57,523 bases of DNA from Microbulbifer mangrovi. Its GTDB lineage: Bacteria; Pseudomonadota; Gammaproteobacteria; Pseudomonadales; Cellvibrionaceae. The stretch covers positions 1-57,523 of the forward strand of contig NZ_LZDE01000338.1 of the NCBI RefSeq assembly GCF_002009015.1. The letters run 5' to 3'. The notes beneath the pieces are model-generated. The model was not told the DNA's origin, did no database searches, and saw only the letters and a list, made by a program, of their open reading frames with translations. Position 1 is the first letter of the stretch. Each line of letters opens with the position of its first letter. The position numbers were made by a program, and so were the translations under genes. Below are positions 29,276 to 38,335 of this stretch, one piece after another.

Positions 29276-30325
29276 TTGACTACAACCACCGAAATCAAAA
29301 CCGCCATTATCGGCTACGGTTTTTCTGCGACGACTTTTCACCTGCCGTTTATCCTGAACCTGCCGCCCTTTCGCTTTACCGCGGTCAGCACCTCCAAGGG
29401 TGAGCTGGTGCAAAAGCAGCACCCGGAGGTGGAGGTCTATGCTGATGCGGAAACGCTACTGAGCCGGTGCGATGCCGACCTGGTGATCATCACCGCCCCC
29501 AACGCAGCACACTTTGCCCTGGCCAAGCTCGCCCTGCAGCAGGGCAAACCTGTGGTACTGGAAAAGCCGTTTGTTACGCGTGTTGAGCAGGGCGAGGAGC
29601 TGATCGCGCTGGCGCGGCAGCAACAGCGGGTACTGAGCGTCTACCATAACCGCCGCTGGGATGGTGACTTCCTCACGGTACAGAAACTGATTGCCGAAAA
29701 CCGCCTGGGCGCCGTGCGCTATTTTGAAAGCCACTTCGACCGCTTCCGCCCCGAGGTGCGCAAGCGCTGGCGCGAGTCCGATGTGGAGGGTGGCGGTATC
29801 CTGTTCGACCTGGGACCGCATATGCTCGACCAGGCCCTACAGCTGTTTGGCCCACCCACGGCGATCACCGCACAGGTAAAGACGCTGCGGCCACAGGCGG
29901 AAGTGGATGACTTTTTCCACCTGACGCTGCATTACCCACAGCACCTGGCCGTGCTGCGGAGCAGTCCCTTCTGCGCATCGCCCACCCTGCGCTTCGAGGT
30001 ACAAGGTGAGGCCGGGAGTTTTATCAAGCACGGCCTGGACCCGCAGGAAGAGCGCCTCAAATCAGGTGTGCTGCCGGTGACCCCAGGTTGGTCACAGGAA
30101 AATTCCGAGCAGTACGGCCAGCTGTACACTGCAGACGGAGCACAACCCGTCACTACCGAGACCGGCGGCTATCAGCACTATTATCACCAGCTTGCCGGTG
30201 CCATTCTCGACGGCAGTGAGATTCCGGTAAGTGCCGAGCAAGCCCTGAGGAATATCCGCCTGATCCACCTGGCGCTGCAAAGCAGTGCCAGCGGGCAAAC
30301 AGTTGCGGTAGACAGTAAGGTTTAA
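29276..30325 (+). CDS. Gfo/Idh/MocA family oxidoreductase
   Basis: The 349-residue NAD(P)-dependent oxidoreductase resembles YdgJ. The Rossmann domain starts with AIIGYGFSATTFHLPF (about residue 10). The catalytic-site motif is VVLEKPFV (EKP, about residue 93), and the C-terminal alpha/beta domain contains GGGILFDLGPHMLDQAL. Substrates in this family are sugars or related polyols. It starts at TTG 29276, as no ATG gives the full Rossmann fold; a CGGAG lies about 12 nt upstream. No sugar operon surrounds it. Confidence 0.85.
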   Translation: MTTTTEIKTAIIGYGFSATTFHLPFILNLPPFRFTAVSTSKGELVQKQHPEVEVYADAETLLSRCDADLVIITAPNAAHFALAKLALQQGKPVVLEKPFVTRVEQGEELIALARQQQRVLSVYHNRRWDGDFLTVQKLIAENRLGAVRYFESHFDRFRPEVRKRWRESDVEGGGILFDLGPHMLDQALQLFGPPTAITAQVKTLRPQAEVDDFFHLTLHYPQHLAVLRSSPFCASPTLRFEVQGEAGSFIKHGLDPQEERLKSGVLPVTPGWSQENSEQYGQLYTADGAQPVTTETGGYQHYYHQLAGAILDGSEIPVSAEQALRNIRLIHLALQSSASGQTVAVDSKV

Positions 30326-30474
30326 CGAACTGCCCAAAGCGATATCAACAACGCCCACATCATGGTGGCGTTATCTTTCCCGCCACAATGCGCTGCGCGC
30401 TATCGGGTTGGTAGAGACTCAGTTGGCCATATGCTAGAACTGCTCACAGAATAATAACGAGTGGATCTAGCACC

Positions 30475-32112
30475 ATGGATGAACTGGATAACCGGCACTA
30501 CCGCCCTGCCCTCCGGCTGCTGCCCATTTGCCTAGCAGCCCTGCTTACCGCCTGCGGCTTTGGTACAGATAAAAACCCCGGCGCAAATCAGGAAGATCAA
30601 CAACAAGATAAACCACAAGATAAACCACAAATAGTGGCGCGCATCGGCGATAGCGCGATCACCCTGCAACAGGTGGATGAAAAAATCCGCCTAGAACGGC
30701 ACGACCTGGCACTGGCGGAGTACCAGCTGCGTTTCAATACGCTCAAATCCATGGTGGATGCACAGCACTCTTCGCCAGCGTCCGAAGGAGAAGCGCCCAC
30801 TGTGGAGTGGCTGCTGCCCCATCCCCAACCTCCCAGACTGGACATAGATAATGGCGACCGTCGCCTGCGCGGCAACCCCGAAGCCCCGGTAACCCTCGCG
30901 GTATTCTGTTCCTACCAGTCGGTTCACTGCGCCACCACCAACCTGGTGCTGCGGGAATTGCTGGATCGCTACGCCGGCTGGATTGCCGTGGTGCCGTTCG
31001 ACTTTCCCATGCACTACCACCGGCAGGGTACGCAGGCCGCCGCTGCGGTGCACTGCGCCGGCCTGCAGGACACGCCCTGGGCCTACGCGGATGGTCTCTA
31101 CACCCAGGCGAAAGCAATGGATGGGGAGACCTTCAGCCAGCTCGCGACACAGCAGGGATTGTCGCGGGATGCGTTCAACCGTTGCCTCGACGATCTCGAG
31201 GGCAGCGACCGGGTTGCCGCCGATACCACCCTCGCCCGCTCCCTGGGCCTGCAAAGCGTGCCGGTGGTGTTTGTGAATGGGCTCTATGTCAAAGGCCCGC
31301 GCCCCCTGGAGCACTACGCCATGTGGATTGACCAGGAGTTGCAACGTCTGGGGCACGATCCGGCGAGCGCCCATGCCGATGCCGCCCGCTGGCGACAGTC
31401 CGGTGAGCGGATTGCCGAGACCGAATTGCCGCTGCGGCTAAACGGCACCAGTGTTTCCTCACAGCCCGAACAGTCCACGGCCCTGATCGGTATCCGCGAT
31501 GCCTCTGCCGGGCAATTCTCCCCCGGTGACACGCTGATGGACGGCGTCACCCTCAAGCGGGTACACGAGCGCTACGCCATCCTGCAGGTCAGCGACCACC
31601 TGGAGCGATTGACCCTGCGCGGAGAGGATGGCGATTACGTGCGGGTGCCCATGACCACCACAGCACAGCGCGACAAGGCCACCATGCGACGGATCGAGCA
31701 ACCAGACGGCGAGTCCCGCAAACTGATCCCGCCTTCCGGCGTATTGACCCTGGGGCAGGCGTGGCTGGAACAGCAGCTGCAGAACCGCGCCGAGCTGGAA
31801 AAGAAATTCGTCCCCGCGGAGCATGTGGTCGACGGGCACAACCTGTTGCGACTCGAGGGCATCGCAGACAACGAGTTCTTCACCGCACTGGGCTTTGAGG
31901 AAGGCGATGTGGTGGTGCGGGTGAACGACACCTGGGTGCACAGTGGCCAGAACCAGCTCTGGGATGCACTGACCAGTGGCGAGGTGGTCGATGTGACCTA
32001 TATGCGCAACGGGCTACCGGAGCGGGTGCAATACGTTGTCGAGGAAGAGAGCTATTTCGAGCAGGACAGTAGCAACGAAAGCGACCAGGATAATGCTGGC
32101 GATGACGAGTGA
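30475..32112 (+). CDS. Lipoprotein with SurA-like, DsbA-like and PDZ-like parts
   Basis: The 545-residue protein has a lipoprotein signal ending LLTAC (Cys27). After a Gln/Asp/Lys linker, residues 50-95 resemble the N-terminal segment of periplasmic PPIases (IVARIGDSAITLQQVDEKI). Residues 120-300 form a DsbA-like thioredoxin fold (APVTLAVFCSYQSVHC and cis-Pro SVPVVFVNG). The usual CxxC is changed: the first Cys position is Ser149 and only Cys152 remains, with an extra Cys145. The 340-410 part resembles a GspC-type domain, and residues about 455-525 form a PDZ-like domain. An acidic tail ends it. It may be a periplasmic thiol or protein-folding factor. The overall architecture is one I do not recognise. 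Confidence 0.65.
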   Translation: MDELDNRHYRPALRLLPICLAALLTACGFGTDKNPGANQEDQQQDKPQDKPQIVARIGDSAITLQQVDEKIRLERHDLALAEYQLRFNTLKSMVDAQHSSPASEGEAPTVEWLLPHPQPPRLDIDNGDRRLRGNPEAPVTLAVFCSYQSVHCATTNLVLRELLDRYAGWIAVVPFDFPMHYHRQGTQAAAAVHCAGLQDTPWAYADGLYTQAKAMDGETFSQLATQQGLSRDAFNRCLDDLEGSDRVAADTTLARSLGLQSVPVVFVNGLYVKGPRPLEHYAMWIDQELQRLGHDPASAHADAARWRQSGERIAETELPLRLNGTSVSSQPEQSTALIGIRDASAGQFSPGDTLMDGVTLKRVHERYAILQVSDHLERLTLRGEDGDYVRVPMTTTAQRDKATMRRIEQPDGESRKLIPPSGVLTLGQAWLEQQLQNRAELEKKFVPAEHVVDGHNLLRLEGIADNEFFTALGFEEGDVVVRVNDTWVHSGQNQLWDALTSGEVVDVTYMRNGLPERVQYVVEEESYFEQDSSNESDQDNAGDDE

Positions 32113-32147
32113 GGTGCTGTTGAAATGTATTTGTGCTGACGCGAATT

Positions 32148-32169
32148 GAGGGCTCCTTACGGAGCCCTG
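32148..32169. terminator. Hairpin between convergent genes
   Basis: GGGCTCC-TTAC-GGAGCCC (32150-32167) is a perfect 7-bp stem lying between the stop codons of the convergent lipoprotein and SGNH-hydrolase genes. It has no strong T-run, but its position fits a shared terminator. Confidence 0.6.
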
Positions 32170-32184
32170 TTCACCGCCCGCGAT

Positions 32185-33114
32185 TTACTTGTCCGGGTTA
32201 CCGTTCCACATCAGGTTCGCTACCGTGTTCTGGCCCCGCACGCTGGGATGGAAGCAGTCCCCACCATCAATATCATCTTTGCCGAAGGTGAAGGTGCCCA
32301 CATTGGTCTGGTTCGCTCCGGAGTATTCCGCAACTACCTCCACACCATTGGTGCCGTTGTAGGCCGCGGCCTCCTGCTGTAGGACCTCGTTATACAGGCG
32401 CTGTGCAGCATTGATTCCCGCGTAACGTGTGGCAAAGGATTCTCCGTTCATGGTGCCGCCGTTGGTGGCGATGCGGCAAATACCGAAGGTCGACCAGACG
32501 CTTTCACAGTTAACCCGCCAGTTACCGCTCTGCTTGGCGACACCCGCCGCGCGCAGATCCTGCACCCGGGGCACCGAACCGAGCACTACCGTAGAGCCGC
32601 TGGGCAGGCCGCCCACCAGCTTGTCGAGCCCGGCTTTCACCGCCCCGCGCCATTGGTTTTCCGTCAACAGCGGGTCTGAGCAGTTGGCCGGGTCGACGCA
32701 GTCGCGGTTGCAGATATCATTGCCGCCGAGCACCACTTCCACGTGATCGGCAACCAGCGTATCCGCAAGGATCCGGTCCGCCTGCACGCTGAAATTGTCA
32801 CTGCCGCCGCGCATCTCCGAACCGGAACGGGCGGCGTTCTTGTTGGCAGCAACATTCGGGTCTATGGCTTTGTATTTGTCGTGGACACTGTTGACACTAC
32901 CGTCCCAACCATCGAACCAGCTGTGTTCCGGCTGGTCGCCGCCCAACAGGCAGAAAAATCCGCCAGTAAAAAACGTATTGCCGGTACAGTCGGCCGCGAA
33001 CCCCATGGTGATACTGTCACCGGCGGCAGTGCCTTTGGCAGGCGCCCCCAGGGTATTGATAGACCACAGCGCCGAGGTAATGGCGAGGGAAACAAAAAGA
33101 CTGGCTTTATGCAT
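32185..33114 (-). CDS. Secreted SGNH/GDSL hydrolase
   Basis: The 309-residue protein has a signal peptide (LFVSLAITSALWSINTLGA) and the SGNH blocks: GDSITMGF with the catalytic Ser, VVLGGNDICNRD (GxND), and GGDCFHPSVRG with the Asp-x-x-His pair. It is rich in Cys, suggesting periplasmic disulfides. It probably removes acyl groups from carbohydrates or lipids. I chose the ATG at 33114 because GGAGA precedes it by 7 nt; an in-frame start 7 codons upstream is less likely. Confidence 0.85.
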   Translation of the reverse strand: MHKASLFVSLAITSALWSINTLGAPAKGTAAGDSITMGFAADCTGNTFFTGGFFCLLGGDQPEHSWFDGWDGSVNSVHDKYKAIDPNVAANKNAARSGSEMRGGSDNFSVQADRILADTLVADHVEVVLGGNDICNRDCVDPANCSDPLLTENQWRGAVKAGLDKLVGGLPSGSTVVLGSVPRVQDLRAAGVAKQSGNWRVNCESVWSTFGICRIATNGGTMNGESFATRYAGINAAQRLYNEVLQQEAAAYNGTNGVEVVAEYSGANQTNVGTFTFGKDDIDGGDCFHPSVRGQNTVANLMWNGNPDK

Positions 33115-33355
33115 TGTGTTTTCTCCGATCATCATATTTATGACTTTATTTTTTTAATGCGGTGAACGGAGACAGGTTAGTTGGTCACGCTATTACCCGC
33201 GGATGGGTTACATGCCGTCTTATTCAGTCTGAGATGTAAATCTCAGTCCTGTCGCCCAAAGCGTTTGCCGAGTGCTGCAAAATGCGAAGGTGCTTCGGCG
33301 CCAGAAATCACTCCCGTCACGCCGCCGACAACCAACCCGTGAGAGCCGCCAGACA

Positions 33356-34729
33356 ATGAAACGCACCCTCGTGAAAATCTTTGCCGGATATATTCTGTTC
33401 AATCTGTTACTGGCTGCAGTTTTTATTTCTGCCGGCGGCTGGCAAATGCTAAAAAAACCGAAGATTCCGCCGACGGCTTCCGAGCCAACACTGCAGTCTG
33501 ACCTGGCGTTTTTTCACGACATCGTTCTCGCTAATGAAAAGGATATTACGCCGGAGCAAGCAGCACGCTTCTCCAGCATTATCGATACTGCACCCACACC
33601 AACGAGCGAGGATGAGCTGACGCTCACCGCGCTGAGGGCGCTGGCAGTTTTCGACAACGCCCACACGACGGTACTGACCACCAGAATGTACCGGCTGCCG
33701 CTGCGCTTTCACTGGACCGCTGATGGCCTGATTGTCGTCAAGTCACGGCCGGAATACCCCCACCTTCTCGGCCAGCGGGTGCTGTCCCTCGGTGGCAAGG
33801 CGCCCGAGGCCATGCTTGAGGACACCGCCAAATTGACCGGTGGCGGTACACCGGGGTGGCAGCGCTATCGCAGCCAATTCCTGTTTTCAGCCCCCAGTGC
33901 CCTTGCCTTCCTGGGCGCGGAAGCGGAACTTCAGTCAACTGAAATCCGTACCGTGGATACGCAGGGAAATGAAGCCAGCATCGAACTTGCCGCAGACGAG
34001 AACACCATGCCCGGCGATCCCTTCTGGGACTTTCGCAATATTTTCCCCGACGACGAGCACTTCAATACAGAGGGATGGGTTTCGCTGCTGCACAGAGACC
34101 AGGAGCTTCCCCTGTACCTGCAGGAAACAGAGAAGCTCCACATACTGCGGAAAGTCCCAGGGCGCGATGCAGTCTACGTGCGCATGAATGCGAGCTTTGC
34201 GGACAAGTCGGAGTCACTCGATCAGTTCGAGCAGCGCATTACCAACCTTGTGGACGCTGAACAGCCGAACAATATCATTGTGGATTTCCGCTATAACCGG
34301 GGCGGTGATTACACCAAGGTCCTTCCCATCGTCCGCACACTATCCGACGCGGTCCCCCCTGAAGGCAGGCTCTATCTACTGGTCGGGCCAAACACATTTT
34401 CTGCCGGCATTATCGCCGCCAGCCAGTTCAAACGGTTCCTTCCCGATCGACTGACGGTGGTGGGCAGTGAAGTTGGAGACGAACTGCGCTTTCGCGCCGA
34501 GGGCTTCTATCCAACGCTGCCAAATTCTGGCATTCAATTGTATTTGACCAAGGCGTGGACGGATCTCGCAGATGGATGCGGATGGTTTGACGACTGCTGG
34601 CCGCCGAACAAGCTTTTTCTCGAGGAAATCGGCTCATTCGGCGTTGACCTGCCAGTGGAAAATACCTGGGATGCTTATCTGAACCGGGAGGATCTGGTGA
34701 TGCAGGCGGCGCTGGACGATATCCCCTGA
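33356..34729 (+). CDS. S41-family peptidase-like protein, membrane-anchored
   Basis: The 457-residue protein has one N-terminal TM (FAGYILFNLLLAAVFISAGGW) and a periplasmic region of C-terminal-processing-peptidase (S41) type. NIIVDFRYNRGGDYTK matches the conserved IDLRxNxGG motif, and the nucleophile Ser is expected in VGPNTFSAGIIAA. No PDZ domain is obvious. It could be an active or degenerate peptidase. I chose the ATG at 33356, just before the TM segment. Confidence 0.75.
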   Translation: MKRTLVKIFAGYILFNLLLAAVFISAGGWQMLKKPKIPPTASEPTLQSDLAFFHDIVLANEKDITPEQAARFSSIIDTAPTPTSEDELTLTALRALAVFDNAHTTVLTTRMYRLPLRFHWTADGLIVVKSRPEYPHLLGQRVLSLGGKAPEAMLEDTAKLTGGGTPGWQRYRSQFLFSAPSALAFLGAEAELQSTEIRTVDTQGNEASIELAADENTMPGDPFWDFRNIFPDDEHFNTEGWVSLLHRDQELPLYLQETEKLHILRKVPGRDAVYVRMNASFADKSESLDQFEQRITNLVDAEQPNNIIVDFRYNRGGDYTKVLPIVRTLSDAVPPEGRLYLLVGPNTFSAGIIAASQFKRFLPDRLTVVGSEVGDELRFRAEGFYPTLPNSGIQLYLTKAWTDLADGCGWFDDCWPPNKLFLEEIGSFGVDLPVENTWDAYLNREDLVMQAALDDIP

Positions 34730-34788
34730 CCCGCTCCGGTATTGCGAGGCCAAGTGCCTTGGCCAAACCAGACTCCACAGTTTGACGG

Positions 34789-35703
34789 CTAGCCATCAAA
34801 CCCATCCCAATACGGCGGGTCACCAAAGTAGCTGCTGATAAAATCGATAAACACTCGAAGTTTGGTGGCCAGCAGTTTTCTGTGGGGATATACCGCATAC
34901 AGTGCCAGCGGCTCGGGTTCAAACTTCTGCAGAATGATTTCCAGCTTGCCCGCCTTGATGGCTTCGCCGGCGATAAAGGTGGGCTGCAATACATACCCCT
35001 GCCCGGCAATCGCGGCCTGCATCAGGATTTCTCCGTTGTTACACGCGATCCCTGCCGCACCAACCGGCTGGCTTCTTTTCAACGCGGTCATCAGGCGGGA
35101 ATCTCCCGGGCTCGATTCCATATAGCTGTAGCGCAGATAGTGTTCCGGATTTAAATTTTCCGGTGTCTCGGGCACGCCCTCCCGGCCCAGGTATTCAGGG
35201 GATGCGCACACTACCAGGCGTATCGGCGCCAGTCTCCGGGCAATCAGCGAAGAGCTTTTAAGCTTGCCGATACGCAAGGCCACATCAAACCCCTCCTCCA
35301 CCACATCCACCTTGCGGTCATTGAGCTGCAGTTCGATGCCCACCGACGGGTGCTCCTGTTTAAAGTCCCCGATCAGTGGTGCCAGGTGGCGTGTGGCAAA
35401 GGTGACCGGGGCGCTGATACGCAGGAGCCCCTGGGCTTCGCTTTGCATCTGCCCCAGCTGGCGCTCCATATCCGTGAGGCTTTCCAGAATCTGCACGGCA
35501 AACTGGTAGCACTGTTCGCCCTCCTGCGTCAGATGCACGCGCCGCGTGGTGCGGTTGAACAGACGCACCTTGAGGTGCTCTTCCAGCTGCGACACGTACT
35601 TGCTGACCAGCTGGTTCGACAGCTCCAGCTTGTCCGCGGCCTTCTTGAAGCCCCCTTCGTCAGCGACCGCCACAAAGGCGTTCAGCGCGGTAATCCGGTC
35701 CAT
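34789..35703 (-). CDS. LysR-family transcriptional regulator
   Basis: The 304-residue protein has an N-terminal winged HTH (FKKAADKLELSNQLVSKYVSQLEEHLKVRLFNRTTRRV) and a periplasmic-binding-protein-like effector domain from about residue 90. It resembles the DhcR/PgrR subgroup. The ATG at 35703 fixes normal LTTR length. It is divergent from the DoxX and hydroquinone-reductase genes, with 148 nt between the starts, so it likely controls them in response to an aromatic or quinone effector. I could not point to a clear T-N11-A site. Confidence 0.9.
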   Translation of the reverse strand: MDRITALNAFVAVADEGGFKKAADKLELSNQLVSKYVSQLEEHLKVRLFNRTTRRVHLTQEGEQCYQFAVQILESLTDMERQLGQMQSEAQGLLRISAPVTFATRHLAPLIGDFKQEHPSVGIELQLNDRKVDVVEEGFDVALRIGKLKSSSLIARRLAPIRLVVCASPEYLGREGVPETPENLNPEHYLRYSYMESSPGDSRLMTALKRSQPVGAAGIACNNGEILMQAAIAGQGYVLQPTFIAGEAIKAGKLEIILQKFEPEPLALYAVYPHRKLLATKLRVFIDFISSYFGDPPYWDGFDG

Positions 35704-35851
35704 AGCAGCATAACCAACCATATTGCCAACAATACGTTGATAGTAGACCAACAAACTGTACGTTTATACCCCGCTACGTTGCCATTAAACTGATTTCCAA
35801 GCTGGTGAGGTTTGTACACCAAGCCCAACCCCAACAACTCGGAGAACGGTT

Positions 35852-36343
35852 ATGACTACGCAAGTGATCAACAAAGTTTTGAACTCTAACGCCGGACTGG
35901 GCGCACTCGCCCTGCGTGTACCGGTGGGCATCATCCTCGCCGCCCACGGCGCCCAGAAACTGTTTGGCTGGTTCGGCGGCTACGGACTGGAAGGCACCGG
36001 CCAGTGGATGGCAAGCATTGGCCTGGAGCCGGGGTACCTGATGGCCCTGCTGGCCGGCAGCGCAGAATTCTTTGGTGGCCTCGCCCTGATACTCGGCCTG
36101 CTGACCCGCCCTGCCGCTGCGGTAAGTGCCGTCACCATGCTGGTGGCGATCTTCAGCGCCCATATCAGCAACGGTTTCTTCCTGACCAACAACGGCTACG
36201 AATATGCTCTGGCCCTGTTCGGGGCGACCTTGGCCCTGGCCATCCAGGGTGGCGGCGCCTTCGCGGTGGATAACGGCCTGAGCAATCTCCTGGCCGACGA
36301 TCACGATCTGCAAGTGGCGCAATCCACAGGCCACACAGTCTGA
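35852..36343 (+). CDS. DoxX family membrane protein
   Basis: The 163-residue protein has four hydrophobic helices (about 22-40, 58-82, 88-108 and 117-137). It also shows the DoxX marks ALRVPVGIILAAHGAQKLFGWFGG, then SAEFFGGLALILGLLTR. Such proteins sit in the inner membrane and are often linked to thiol/quinone stress. It is divergent from the LysR gene and precedes the glutathionyl-hydroquinone reductase gene by 70 nt. A 9-bp GC hairpin lies between them. Confidence 0.87.
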   Translation: MTTQVINKVLNSNAGLGALALRVPVGIILAAHGAQKLFGWFGGYGLEGTGQWMASIGLEPGYLMALLAGSAEFFGGLALILGLLTRPAAAVSAVTMLVAIFSAHISNGFFLTNNGYEYALALFGATLALAIQGGGAFAVDNGLSNLLADDHDLQVAQSTGHTV

Positions 36344-36367
36344 TAGCCAACTTTGACAATCCCCTCT

Positions 36368-36389
36368 TGCGCCCCCAGCCGGGGGCGCA
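36368..36389 (+). terminator. Strong hairpin between doxX and hydroquinone reductase genes
   Basis: TGCGCCCCC-AGCC-GGGGGCGCA is a perfect 9-bp stem with a 4-nt loop. No T-run follows, so it may act as an attenuating or mRNA-stabilising structure rather than a full terminator. Confidence 0.5.
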
Positions 36390-36413
36390 CGCATATCGAG
36401 AAGTGGTGACAGC

Positions 36414-37361
36414 ATGTTAGTAAATGGCGTTTGGCAGGAAAATTGGCAACCGGTGCAACAGGAAGACGACGATGGCCGCTTTATTCGGCAGACATCATCC
36501 TTTCGCAACTGGGTGACCGTGGATGGTTCCGCCGGTGTCACGGGCCGAGCAGGATTCAAGGCAGAGGCCGGCCGCTACCACCTGTACGTTGCATATATCT
36601 GCCCCTGGGCGAGCCGCGCCCTGATGGCACGTCAATTGAAGGGCCTGACAGAGGTAATCAGTGTGTCGGTGGTCAATCCGGTCCTTACCGATCAGGGTTG
36701 GGCGTTCGGTGGCTTTAGCGGCAGCGACGAAGACACATTGAATGGCGCACGCTATATGCATGAGCTCTACACCCGCGCCGATCCCAACTTTACCGGGCGT
36801 GCCACAGTGCCGGTGCTGTGGGACAAACAGACAGGAACCATCGTCAATAACGAATCCGCGGATATCGTGCGTATGCTCAATAGCGCTTTCACTCATCTGG
36901 GCAACGGCGGCCCCGACCTGTACCCCGCGACGCTGGCAGAGGATATCGACGCGTTAAACAGATACCTTTACGAAAACCTGAACAACGGCGTTTACCAGAC
37001 CGGCTTTGCCACCACACAGTTTGCCTATGAAGAAGCCTATGCTCGTGTATTTGCAGCGCTGGATGAAATGGAATCGCGCCTCGCCGATGGACGAAGCTTT
37101 CTCTTCGGGGATGCACTGACCGAATCGGACATCCGCCTCTTCGTTACCCTGGTGCGATTTGATGCGGCATATTTTGGCCTGTTCAAGTGCAACCGCAATG
37201 CGCTCAGGGAAATGCCCAACCTGCACCGCTTTATGCACCGGGTACTCGGATTAGAGGGAGTAAAAGAGACGGTGAAGCTGGATCATATCAAGGCCGGCTA
37301 CTATTCAATCAAGGCACTCAATCCCACAGGAATTGTTCCGGAGGGGCCGCATAGTATTTGA
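36414..37361 (+). CDS. Glutathionyl-hydroquinone reductase
   Basis: This Xi-class GST of YqjG/PcpF type (315 aa) removes glutathione from glutathionyl-hydroquinones. The catalytic Cys is in YICPWASRA (about residue 63). The GSH-binding VNNESADI and the C-terminal family signature HIKAGYYSIKALNPTGIVPEGP are present. It forms a pair with the DoxX gene opposite a LysR gene, an arrangement known for quinone or aromatic stress response. Confidence 0.92.
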   Translation: MLVNGVWQENWQPVQQEDDDGRFIRQTSSFRNWVTVDGSAGVTGRAGFKAEAGRYHLYVAYICPWASRALMARQLKGLTEVISVSVVNPVLTDQGWAFGGFSGSDEDTLNGARYMHELYTRADPNFTGRATVPVLWDKQTGTIVNNESADIVRMLNSAFTHLGNGGPDLYPATLAEDIDALNRYLYENLNNGVYQTGFATTQFAYEEAYARVFAALDEMESRLADGRSFLFGDALTESDIRLFVTLVRFDAAYFGLFKCNRNALREMPNLHRFMHRVLGLEGVKETVKLDHIKAGYYSIKALNPTGIVPEGPHSI

Positions 37362-37426
37362 CGCGAATTTACCCGATGGAAGGATTCACTATTGTGATTG
37401 TTAAAGGCAAGCCTGGTAGAGTCTCG

Positions 37427-38326
37427 TTAGGGCTTCTGAGTGCGCGACGGAACATGTCTTCCCGCAGCTAACTCATCGATGGCCTTTGCAAGGTCATCCC
37501 GAGATACCATTGGGGAAAAAATACCAAATTCGAGTTTATCGCCAATTACTTCCTGAATAATTGGCTCATCAATAATTCGACGATCATAGGACATCCCGTA
37601 AATCAACGCCGTGTCGCACAGGATATTGATTCTACGCGGAACACCTTCACTGAAGCGGCCGACCGCTTTGCACGCTTCCCGAGTAAATAGTGGCTTTTTT
37701 CTTCCCGCGACCGACAAGCGAAACTCGATGTAGCTTTGGATCTCGGTTTCAAGCAGAGGTCGCAGCCGAAAATCCACGGAAATACGCTGAGCGAACTGTT
37801 GTGATTCCGGTCGTGAGAGAAGGTAAGCTAGTGCAGGCTGTCCTGTAAGGATCACCTGCAAGAGTAGGTGTTTATCTGCATTGATATTCGACAATAATCG
37901 CAGTTCCTCCAGTGCTTCTGGGCTAAGGTTTTGACCTTCATCCACAATCAGAACAACCCGTCTCCCCTCCCGGTATTGCGCCAAAAGAAAGCGCTGAAAC
38001 CTGTCAAAGAGGCCTTGTGGAGATATCGCATCGAAGGGCTGCCCAAATGCCTGCATCACCCAAGCGAGTAGATTAGTCTGTGCCCAGTGCGTGTTATTAA
38101 CCAAGCCAACAGTGGCTGACTCAGGCAAACTCTCAAGCAAACGGCGAATGAGGGTAGTTTTCCCGACCCCGACCTCGCCCGAAATAACCGTAAAGCCCGC
38201 TCGATTTTCTATAGCATATTCGAGCATGGTATATGCAAGCCTATGCCTACGACTAAAATAGAGGAACGCCGGGTCCGGCTGGATCGAAAAGGGCTTTTCT
38301 GTCAGGCCATAATACGATTCGTACAT
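37427..38326 (-). CDS. PEP-CTERM/exosortase-locus AAA ATPase
   Basis: The 299-residue ATPase of ExeA/GspA type starts MYESYYGLTEKPFSIQPDP, a signature of the exosortase-locus ATPase subfamily. Walker A is GEVGVGKTTLIRRL (about residue 49) and Walker B is VVLIVDEGQNLS (about residue 122), followed by sensor motif VILTGQP. Its role is thought to be in secretion or assembly of the exopolysaccharide/exosortase system. It is 9 nt downstream of the TPR lipoprotein gene, in the same transcript. Confidence 0.85.
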   Translation of the reverse strand: MYESYYGLTEKPFSIQPDPAFLYFSRRHRLAYTMLEYAIENRAGFTVISGEVGVGKTTLIRRLLESLPESATVGLVNNTHWAQTNLLAWVMQAFGQPFDAISPQGLFDRFQRFLLAQYREGRRVVLIVDEGQNLSPEALEELRLLSNINADKHLLLQVILTGQPALAYLLSRPESQQFAQRISVDFRLRPLLETEIQSYIEFRLSVAGRKKPLFTREACKAVGRFSEGVPRRINILCDTALIYGMSYDRRIIDEPIIQEVIGDKLEFGIFSPMVSRDDLAKAIDELAAGRHVPSRTQKP

Positions 38327-38335
38327 CTCGCTAAC

